From NCBI GenBank assembly GCA_019634245.1, contig JAHQVR010000333.1, forward strand, positions 1 through 11,091: 11,091 nt of DNA, given 5' to 3'. The notes beneath the pieces are model-generated. The model saw only the letters and a program-made list of their open reading frames with translations, searched no databases and was not told the DNA's origin. Position numbers and translations under genes: made by a program. This stretch comes from Gammaproteobacteria bacterium. Its GTDB lineage: Bacteria; Pseudomonadota; Gammaproteobacteria; Granulosicoccales; Granulosicoccaceae. Of this stretch, positions 1 through 5,836 are shown piece by piece (position 1 is the first letter of the stretch; each line of letters opens with the position of its first letter).

Positions 1-977
1 GACGAGCCGTCAAAAAAGTAGTCAACCAGCACACTGACAACACGAGGGATCAATAATGGATGACCAGCAACCACATCATAAAAATCATTACAGTTGAGGA
101 CGTATTGATCCAGTACTTGCACGGTTTCTGAATTTGGATAGTCGGTGTAGGCCAGTTTGTATCCATCGCGTTCATCGGTCAGGTAGAGATCTTGACAAGC
201 TTGTGATGCAAGTGGTACCTCTGCATCGTTATCAAATAAGCCAAGGTATATCTCCATCATTTCGCGAGTGTTGTCCTCTGGTGAACGAAATCGTCGCCAG
301 TTTTGTACGCTACGCTGATGTACCGCTATCATCTCGCGAATACCCTTGCCTTCCGATATGCTCAGATCAAGCCTACGAAACAGGTTTTGGACATCGGTGA
401 TATCAGCGCTATCAATTTCTTCGGCTGGTGAAAACAGTATGGTGTTGGCCAGGTGCCATGCCATCCATTGTGAAAATACATCATGACTTAACGGGAAGTG
501 ATAAATCCGAGCCAGTGGCATCTGTTTAGGTCGATTATCATCAAAGTGGAACAAGGGGTCGATATCCTCTTGCTCATTGCCATTTTCATCTACACCGATG
601 ATCTCTTGATCTAATCTCAGACGAGTGGCGGGTTCCAGTCGCGATTGCAGTGCGGTTCTAATGGTGGCCAGGGTTGGTGCACTCTCGCGACGCCGTTGCA
701 AATTTGAACCAGGCTCAATAGCGTAGAACTCATCCACAGATACTCCGCTATATAATGTACCAAGTAGTTTATTAACGAGTTGATACTGAGTGTCCAACGG
801 TAACGCTTCAAAATTGGCGTCGCTTAGTGGCGCGGCGAATCCGCCAGCAGCAGATGCTACACCTGGCGTCACGCCTGCTACATTGGGTGATGACGGTGAA
901 CAAGCCGTCAGTGAAAATAGAGAGCAGCTAATGACAATAAGATTGAATTGTCTCAAGCTGATTGGCAATCTGACCAT
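1..977 (-). CDS. Probable lipoprotein with DUF1800-like region (partial, C-terminus outside window)
   Basis: An open frame reads without a stop from an ATG at 977 to the left edge, giving 325 visible residues. The N-terminus is a lipoprotein signal: a hydrophobic run at residues 11-24 and lipobox L-T-A-C with the acylated Cys at residue 26, followed by a Ser/Pro/Gly/Ala-rich linker. The protein is therefore probably membrane-anchored on the outer side. Toward the visible end, S-P-E-D-N-T-R-E-M-M-E-I-Y-L-G resembles the DUF1800 signature (P-N-E-N-x-A-R-E-L-M-E-L-x-x-x-G). A later stretch beginning G-H-P-L-L-I-P-R resembles the end of that domain. DUF1800 has no firmly established biochemical role. 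An in-frame GTG at 983 is an alternative start, and only a weak GGAT Shine-Dalgarno precedes the ATG. It is divergent from the apbE-like gene with 141 bases between them. The reading frame and lipobox are secure; the family call is from memory of the motif. Confidence 0.6.
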   Translation of the reverse strand, partial: MVRLPISLRQFNLIVISCSLFSLTACSPSSPNVAGVTPGVASAAGGFAAPLSDANFEALPLDTQYQLVNKLLGTLYSGVSVDEFYAIEPGSNLQRRRESAPTLATIRTALQSRLEPATRLRLDQEIIGVDENGNEQEDIDPLFHFDDNRPKQMPLARIYHFPLSHDVFSQWMAWHLANTILFSPAEEIDSADITDVQNLFRRLDLSISEGKGIREMIAVHQRSVQNWRRFRSPEDNTREMMEIYLGLFDNDAEVPLASQACQDLYLTDERDGYKLAYTDYPNSETVQVLDQYVLNCNDFYDVVAGHPLLIPRVVSVLVDYFFDGS

Positions 978-1118
978 TTGCACATCCAGTAACAACCGAA
1001 ACACGGATCTGAAAATGTTATCGGGCGATTGCAGTGTCAGTTATATTAACAATGTGCACAGGTTGTTTGAATTGTGAATTACAGAAGAAACTTCGTTTTG
1101 GTAACCTCGAGGTAGCAG
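978..1118. promoter_or_regulatory. Divergent intergenic region between the DUF1800-like and apbE-like genes
   Basis: These 141 bases separate two divergently transcribed genes and must hold both promoters if each gene is transcribed from its own. The stretch around 1040-1060 is AT-rich (including TTATATTAAC), but I could not place a convincing -35/-10 pair on either strand. GAGGT at 1109-1113 is a good Shine-Dalgarno for the GTG start at 1119 (5-base spacing). An in-frame TAG at 1113-1115 overlaps it and prevents any upstream extension of the apbE-like protein. Confidence 0.4.
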
Positions 1119-1997
1119 GTGCAGTTAACACAACACGAACATTACTTTGCGATCAACTTCCAAGCAATGGCGAGTCCGTGCGAAGTATTGATCGAAACAT
1201 CATCGCGTAAATTAGCCAAGCGGCTTGGAAAAATTGCACGTGATGAAGCGTTTCGAATAGAACATGCGTTTAGTCGTTATCGCGACGACAATATCGTACA
1301 CAAGATTAATCATAGCGGTGGTGCTAGGGTTGAGGTTGATCAGGAAACGGCGCGACTTCTCGATTTCGCTGACCAGTGTTTTACGCTATCGGATGGATTG
1401 TTCGATATAACATCCGGTGTGCTAGGGCAAGTTTGGCGGTTTGATGGCTCGGACAATATACCACCCGAAAGCGCTGTCAATAAGCTGCTAAATCTAGTCG
1501 GATGGGAAAAAGTGAACTGGCAATCGCCGTTTGTGGCCCTACCGCAGGATATGCAGATTGATTTTGGTGGCATTGGCAAGGAATACGCTGTAGATCGCAC
1601 GGTAGCCCTGTTGCGCGAGGCAACCGATTTACCATTTTTAGTGAATTTTGGCGGTGATTTGCACGCCGGGTGTGCTCCTAATAAACAATCGGCCTGGGTA
1701 GTTGGCATAGAGGCAATGCGCAGTTCAGGTATTGCAGTAAAGACTATCGAACTCAAACGTGGTGCCTTAACAACAAGCGGTGACGCACAACGATTTTTAT
1801 TAAAAGACGGCATACGCTTTGGTCATGTTCTACATCCCAAAACTGGCTGGCCTGTACTTGATGCGCCAGCTTCCGTTACTGTTGCAGGTAATAGTTGTAC
1901 CGAATCCGGTGTCCTGTCAACGCTTGCATTGTTGCATGGCGCAAAAGCAGAAAGCTTTCTAAAATCTCATAATGTTGATTTTTGGTGTCAACGATAG
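1119..1997 (+). CDS. apbE: ApbE-family FAD:protein FMN transferase, no signal peptide
   Basis: ApbE enzymes transfer FMN from FAD to a Ser/Thr side chain of target proteins, with Mg2+. The 292-residue frame carries the family landmarks in order: the N-terminal A-M-A-S-P-C segment (16-21), F-S-R-Y-R-D-D (51-57), D-F-G-G-I-G-K-E-Y-A-V-D (148-159), N-F-G-G-D (176-180), T-S-G-D (219-222) and H-V-L-H-P-K-T-G (236-243). Two usual acidic positions differ. The D of HxxDP(R/K)TG is His239, and the Asp of the C-terminal metal motif AD-x-x-x-T appears as Glu262 in T-E-S-G-V-L-S-T. The start is GTG with GAGGT upstream; an in-frame stop just before it rules out a missed signal peptide, so the protein should be cytoplasmic. 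Most ApbE proteins are exported, which makes this unusual. The C-terminus ends soon after the last family motif. It lies 95-101 bases upstream of the thioredoxin-DUF4266-DUF3570 genes, whose barrel is a plausible target. Confidence 0.9.
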   Translation: MQLTQHEHYFAINFQAMASPCEVLIETSSRKLAKRLGKIARDEAFRIEHAFSRYRDDNIVHKINHSGGARVEVDQETARLLDFADQCFTLSDGLFDITSGVLGQVWRFDGSDNIPPESAVNKLLNLVGWEKVNWQSPFVALPQDMQIDFGGIGKEYAVDRTVALLREATDLPFLVNFGGDLHAGCAPNKQSAWVVGIEAMRSSGIAVKTIELKRGALTTSGDAQRFLLKDGIRFGHVLHPKTGWPVLDAPASVTVAGNSCTESGVLSTLALLHGAKAESFLKSHNVDFWCQR

Positions 1998-2010
1998 AGG
2001 TATTCGTCAC

Positions 2011-2030
2011 GTTGCAATGTAAATTGCAAC
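2011..2030. repeat. Perfect 8-bp inverted repeat between apbE-like and thioredoxin genes
   Basis: GTTGCAAT (2011-2018), a 4-base spacer GTAA, then ATTGCAAC (2023-2030) is an exact inverted repeat. It is AT-leaning and not followed by a T-run, so it looks more like a dimeric regulator site than an intrinsic terminator. It starts 14 bases after the apbE-like stop and ends about 70 bases before the thioredoxin start. Confidence 0.55.
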
Positions 2031-2057
2031 AAGTATACGGCCGCTAAGCAGTTAGTC

Positions 2058-2073
2058 GATCGAGCATTCGATC
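2058..2073. repeat. Second inverted repeat upstream of the thioredoxin gene
   Basis: GATCGA (2058-2063), spacer GCAT, TCGATC (2068-2073) is a perfect 6-bp inverted repeat with the same 4-base spacing as the one at 2011-2030. TTTT follows at 2077-2080, so a weak terminator is possible, but the stem is short. It sits 25 bases before the thioredoxin ATG, where an operator or leader structure would be expected. Confidence 0.4.
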
Positions 2074-2098
2074 ATGTTTTAATTGCTGAGGTGTGTCC

Positions 2099-2644
2099 AT
2101 GCATTCGCTTAAAACAAATCCAAAGTCAGGATTCTATTCTTTTTTCCTTACATTCATGTTTGTAACAAGCGTTAAGGCCTCCTTGCTTGTTTCTAACTTC
2201 GTGACTGCCGCAGAATCAAGCTCATCCGCCGCGCCCGCATTTTCTCTACCGGGTGTTTCTGGTGAAAAAACACTGGCAGATTATCGCGGCCAGTATCTTT
2301 ATGTCGACTTTTGGGCGTCCTGGTGTGCTCCTTGTCGTCAATCGTTCCCCTGGATGAACGAAATACAGGATAAGTATGCAGACGATGGCTTAAAAGTCAT
2401 TGCCATTAACCTGGATGAACATCGTCATGATGCAGATAGATTTCTCGAGGATGTACGGGCAGACATTGATATCGCATTTGATAGTGAAGGTGTCACTGCT
2501 GAGGCTTTCAATGTCAGAGGTATGCCCAGCTCCTATCTAATAAACCCGGATGGTGAGATTATTTTTAGTCATATTGGATTTCGTAAACGTGATACAGCTT
2601 TGCTTGAATATGAAATAACGAAGGTGATAGGAGGTGGCGAATGA
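2099..2644 (+). CDS. Exported TlpA/ResA-like thioredoxin-fold protein
   Basis: This is a periplasmic thiol-disulfide exchange protein of the TlpA/ResA type. I chose ATG at 2099, since GAGGT at 2088-2092 lies 6 bases upstream; a GTG at 2093 is too close to it. The 181-residue product has a long hydrophobic N-terminal segment (about residues 12-37) that works as a signal peptide (possible cleavage near T-A-A-E, 36-39) or a membrane anchor. The thioredoxin domain follows: F-W-A-S-W-C-A-P-C with redox cysteines 76 and 79, then the cis-proline loop G-M-P-S-S (Pro143). Proteins of this type reduce or isomerise disulfides, often for cytochrome c or redox-partner maturation. The stop overlaps the start of the DUF4266 gene (ATGA), so the two are translationally coupled. 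The context suggests it keeps the neighbouring Cys-tailed lipoprotein or the flavin-site barrel in a working redox state; that role is inferred. Confidence 0.88.
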   Translation: MHSLKTNPKSGFYSFFLTFMFVTSVKASLLVSNFVTAAESSSSAAPAFSLPGVSGEKTLADYRGQYLYVDFWASWCAPCRQSFPWMNEIQDKYADDGLKVIAINLDEHRHDADRFLEDVRADIDIAFDSEGVTAEAFNVRGMPSSYLINPDGEIIFSHIGFRKRDTALLEYEITKVIGGGE

Positions 2645-2925
2645 GAATCTGTCGGACAGCATTTTTTAATCAATCAAGAAATATTGCTGCCATCCAACTT
2701 TTAGTCGTCTCAGTTGGGTTTTTTGGTCTCGCTGGATGTAGCACTACCGGACAAATTCTCCATCTTGATGAGGTTAAACCATGGGAGCGTGGAACATTAG
2801 CGCGAGAGGATATGCAGCTGATAACCGATGTAATGGATCAATCTGTTGATGACCATATCTATTTCTCTAAAGAAGGATCCAAAGGAGGTAGCGGTATACA
2901 AGGTGGCGGATGTGGGTGTAACTAA
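2641..2925 (+). CDS. DUF4266 small lipoprotein with C-terminal GGGCGCN tail
   Basis: This 94-residue protein has a lipoprotein signal with lipobox L-A-G-C (30-33), leaving a mature peptide of about 62 residues anchored by Cys33. The mature part contains K-P-W-E-R-G (46-51) and a Gly-rich C-terminus with S-K-E-G-S-K-G-G (76-83) ending in G-G-G-C-G-C-N (Cys91, Cys93). This layout is that of DUF4266, a family of unknown function that I recall as a regular neighbour of DUF3570 barrels. The start is secure: ATG overlaps the thioredoxin stop, and GGAGG lies about 7 bases upstream. The vicinal-type CxC pair could bind a metal, form a redox disulfide with the thioredoxin next door, or be a modification site. 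The first is common for such tails, but none is shown by the sequence alone. Confidence 0.82.
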   Translation: MRICRTAFFNQSRNIAAIQLLVVSVGFFGLAGCSTTGQILHLDEVKPWERGTLAREDMQLITDVMDQSVDDHIYFSKEGSKGGSGIQGGGCGCN

Positions 2926-2927
2926 AA

Positions 2928-4151
2928 ATGAGTGGATTAAAGAATAAATTAGCCCTTGCTACTCTGTCATTGGTCACTGTAAATGCTCAAGCAGAGGATC
3001 CAGCATGGGAGGTTGATACCTCCTATTTGTCCTATGTCGAGACAAATAATCGAGTATCTGTAGCCAAATCGATGGCAAATCTGACGCGCGTTACCGAGGG
3101 CAATGAACTTGTTGTTAGCCTTGTACACGATACGATGTCAGGTGCTTCGCCTACCGGTGCCGTGCGCAGTGATAACTCAGTGGTTACCTTTACCGGCGTA
3201 TCGGGAGGTGCTGGGTTTGCAGCTGGAGGTGCGTCTGATTATTCTCTTAGTACGTTTGAAGATACGCGGATACAGGCCGGATTTAATCTGACGCGACCCA
3301 CAAGTAGAACGGTTTCAATAAACTATGGTGCCGTGGTCTCTCAGGAGTCTGACTATGAGTCGTTTGGTGCCAGCGCAGGTGTTACGCGTGAGCGTGCCGA
3401 CAAGCTAGCAAGTGTTACAGCTGGGATTTCAGCTACGTATGATTCAATATATCAAAGTGAGTCAGGTAATACGCCGCAGCCTTTGGGCGATGTTTCGCAA
3501 ACACAAGCCTTTGGCAAAGGAGAACGTAATACAATCGAAGCGCTTGTGGGTGGTACAAAGGTTTTAAACAAGCAAACGGTTGCACAAATGAATATTAGCC
3601 TGAGTGCGTCACAAGGCTATCACTCTGACCCTTATAAAATAATCAGCGCAACCGATGCAGACAATCGAATTGTTGCGAATTTTCATGATAGCCGACCTGA
3701 ATCGCGTTTGCGTACAAGCTTGTTTAGCAAGATTGTGCATCAGCTTGGTGATACACCACACTCGATACATGTGAGTTATCGTCTTTATCATGACGATTGG
3801 GGGATCAATTCACATACTGCTGATTTTCGTTATCACCGTAAGCTAACGCAACGACAATATATTGAGCCTCATGTGCGAGTCTATCGACAATCACAGGCTG
3901 ATTTTTACTATAGGCGATTTTATGTTGATGAAGGCTTAAACCCGATATTGCCGGCGGATAGTATTGCTAGTTCAGACTATCGTTTGGATGCAATGACAAG
4001 TTTGACACTGGGTATGAAGTACGGCATCGCATTAACCAAAAATACGGACATTAGACTAAGGGCGGAGTATCTCGCGCAGTCGTTTGATAATGATGATTAT
4101 GATAAGAATAATGCGGTAGTGTTTCAGACAAGTTTTAAATACAAGTTTTGA
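2928..4151 (+). CDS. DUF3570 outer-membrane beta-barrel protein
   Basis: The 407-residue product has a Sec signal peptide (hydrophobic residues 8-19, cleavage likely after A-Q-A at 20-22). The mature chain is rich in alternating polar/hydrophobic strands and ends in ...S-F-K-Y-K-F, the terminal Phe typical of outer-membrane barrels. Order, length and neighbours match DUF3570, which is functionally uncharacterised. Near the mature N-terminus it carries D68-T-M-S-G-A-S-P-T-G-A-V79, which contains an [ST]GA[ST] tetrad like the FMN-attachment motif recognised by ApbE. The gene starts 2 bases after the DUF4266 stop with only a weak Shine-Dalgarno, so translation is probably coupled. It is the last gene of the operon. 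It could be a barrel carrying a covalent flavin, or a porin-like partner of the small lipoprotein; the first depends on the motif being exposed. Confidence 0.85.
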   Translation: MSGLKNKLALATLSLVTVNAQAEDPAWEVDTSYLSYVETNNRVSVAKSMANLTRVTEGNELVVSLVHDTMSGASPTGAVRSDNSVVTFTGVSGGAGFAAGGASDYSLSTFEDTRIQAGFNLTRPTSRTVSINYGAVVSQESDYESFGASAGVTRERADKLASVTAGISATYDSIYQSESGNTPQPLGDVSQTQAFGKGERNTIEALVGGTKVLNKQTVAQMNISLSASQGYHSDPYKIISATDADNRIVANFHDSRPESRLRTSLFSKIVHQLGDTPHSIHVSYRLYHDDWGINSHTADFRYHRKLTQRQYIEPHVRVYRQSQADFYYRRFYVDEGLNPILPADSIASSDYRLDAMTSLTLGMKYGIALTKNTDIRLRAEYLAQSFDNDDYDKNNAVVFQTSFKYKF

Positions 4152-4193
4152 TACAGAGAGGAAGTGTTGGGTAATGTGCAGATTTGGTGCAGT

Positions 4194-4207
4194 AGCCTGT
4201 CAAGGCT
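4194..4207. repeat. Small inverted repeat between convergent genes
   Basis: AGCCT (4194-4198), loop GTCA, AGGCT (4203-4207) forms a short hairpin in the 113-base gap between the convergent DUF3570 and ligase genes. A nested alternative pairs GTAGC (4192-4196) with GCTAC (4213-4217). Neither has a downstream T-run on either strand, so it may contribute to Rho-dependent or bidirectional ending but is not a clear intrinsic terminator. Confidence 0.3.
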
Positions 4208-4264
4208 GTATAGCTACTTATGGTAATGGCCTTTACAGTAAAGACTGCGCAGTTATGCAGCTAA

Positions 4265-5836
4265 TCAGGCGCCTGCCAGTTCTCGTTTGAGCTCTTCTTT
4301 ATTTATCTGGTTCTGATCACTTTGCACTAAGGGTAATGATTTACGGTATACGATACGACTGGGAATCATATAAGAAGCTAGATGTTTTTTTAGTTCGAAG
4401 GTAATTTCTTTTTCGGATATTTCACCGGGCGCGGAGTACACCATGACGATCTCTTCTTCAATTTGAGGATTGTCCATGCCGAACACTGCACATTGCTGAA
4501 TTTGTGGCAGATTTTTCTCTACGACAGATTCGATTTCAAAAGGTGAGACACGGAAACCGCTGGTTTTAATCATGTCATCGCGTCGATCAACGAAATATAA
4601 ATAGCCTTCCTCGTCTTTGTATACGTAATCGCCAGTGGCAACCACAATTTCGTCAACGAGTTGCCCTTTTAGGTCAACAACATCTTTTAGTATCTGCACT
4701 GATTTGAATCTTTCCGATGTTTCCTGGGGTGCGTTCCAGAAACCTCGATAGATATAGCCGCCTCTATGAATGAGTTCGCCGACTTCTCGCGGCGAGCATT
4801 CATTGCCGTTTTCGTCGATAACATAAAGCTCCACATCTGGGATTGCCTTACCGATGGAATCGGGGCGAATCTTAATCTGCGAAGGGTCAAGATAGGTTGA
4901 GCGAAAGGCTTCGGTTAGCCCGTGCATAGAGTAAAACCGAGCGTTTCTAAAGGTGCTCTCACAATCGTGGATCATTTTTTCGGTTACATTGCCGCCTGAA
5001 GAGGTAATTATTCGTACACTATCGAGTAATTCGACAGCCGACGGGGTGTAGAGATCCTCATCGAACATTTGCGAGATGTTTACAGGCATTAAGGGCAACA
5101 CAGTCACTTCATCATTGATCAAGTGATTGAAAAAATCTCCGGGTAATATAAATCGGTGGAGCGCCAGCGTTGCTCGGTTAAATAGCGCACAAAATATCTG
5201 GTTTAGGCCGTAGTCGAGGTTGAATATAAGCAGGCCCGAGATCACATCGTTTTCGTTTAGATCAAGATATTGAGATACGACACGTGCGGAGTCGATCAAA
5301 TTGCGATGTGAGATAACAATGCCTTTGGGTGTACCAGTGAGCCCGAACGAATACGTGATAACGGCATTGGTATGCCCACTGATGTCGCAGTGGAAGGGCT
5401 TGTTGTAGTACTTGAATATCTCTTCAAATGAAGGTATATCTTTGCCAGCGGTTTCTATAGAGATGATATGGCCGTTAAAATTGATTTCTTCGATGCTTTC
5501 TAATTTAAGTTTGTCTGTAATAACGCACTGAATCTCACAGTCATCGATAATGTATTGAACTTGCTCCGGCTTTAATAGCCTTGTTAGCGGCACTAAAATG
5601 TAGTCGGTTGAGAGAATAGCCAATATGGCGATTACTTGGGATACGTCTTTTTTGGCGTAAAGCCCTACGCGCGCGCCCTTGGGTAGGTCGAGTTCTTGTA
5701 GGTACAAAGCAACCTGATTAACTCGTGAGAGCAGTTCAGAGTATGTCAGTTGCTTCTCATCAAACTTTAACGCTATTTTGTCAGGCTGCCATTGGGCTGC
5801 GCTCTCTAACAGGTTGCGTATGCTGTTTATTGACAT
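4265..5836 (-). CDS. AMP-binding acyl-CoA/amino acid ligase-like protein (exosortase-A-associated ligase type), A10 Lys replaced
   Basis: This is a 523-residue member of the ANL adenylate-forming superfamily, which normally activates a carboxylate with ATP and passes it to CoA or a carrier thiol. Visible motifs are the ATP loop S163-F-G-L-T-G-T-P-K-G172, Y302-S-M-H-G-L-T-E309, T401-G-D403, and the hinge region D-R-R-D-D-M-I-K-T-S-G (417-427). The stretches H-G-L-T-E-A-F-R-S-T-Y-L and R-P-D-S-I-G-K-A-I-P closely recall the acyl-CoA ligases of exosortase-A systems. Two oddities stand out. The loop has Phe164 and Leu166 where Ser/Thr are usual, and the C-terminal P-x-x-x-G-K motif reads Q-N-Q-I-N-K-E-E-L, so the catalytic Lys is Gln510. 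The ATG lies inside the end of glmL (10-base overlap) with AAGGAA upstream, so it is the distal gene of the mutase operon. Its substrate is unknown; 3-methylaspartate is the contextual guess. Confidence 0.85.
   Translation of the reverse strand: MSINSIRNLLESAAQWQPDKIALKFDEKQLTYSELLSRVNQVALYLQELDLPKGARVGLYAKKDVSQVIAILAILSTDYILVPLTRLLKPEQVQYIIDDCEIQCVITDKLKLESIEEINFNGHIISIETAGKDIPSFEEIFKYYNKPFHCDISGHTNAVITYSFGLTGTPKGIVISHRNLIDSARVVSQYLDLNENDVISGLLIFNLDYGLNQIFCALFNRATLALHRFILPGDFFNHLINDEVTVLPLMPVNISQMFDEDLYTPSAVELLDSVRIITSSGGNVTEKMIHDCESTFRNARFYSMHGLTEAFRSTYLDPSQIKIRPDSIGKAIPDVELYVIDENGNECSPREVGELIHRGGYIYRGFWNAPQETSERFKSVQILKDVVDLKGQLVDEIVVATGDYVYKDEEGYLYFVDRRDDMIKTSGFRVSPFEIESVVEKNLPQIQQCAVFGMDNPQIEEEIVMVYSAPGEISEKEITFELKKHLASYMIPSRIVYRKSLPLVQSDQNQINKEELKRELAGA

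Noticed and set aside
790..1077. 95-codon plus-strand frame starting MSNGNASK
   Set aside because: It is antisense to the lipoprotein signal and linker of the DUF1800-like gene, whose lipobox supports the minus strand.
1021..1100. Sigma-70 promoter candidates (TATATT near 1042; CTGACA on the minus strand)
   Set aside because: No matching partner hexamer at 16-18 bases could be placed, so I did not call them.
1340..1813. 157-codon open frame on the minus strand inside the apbE-like gene
   Set aside because: It is antisense to an unambiguous ApbE with conserved motifs, and its product is Ser/Pro/Arg-rich with no recognisable domain.
2058..2080. Intrinsic terminator for the apbE-like gene (hairpin then TTTT)
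   Set aside because: The stem is only 6 bp, three bases separate it from the Ts, and the T-run is short; kept as an inverted repeat instead.
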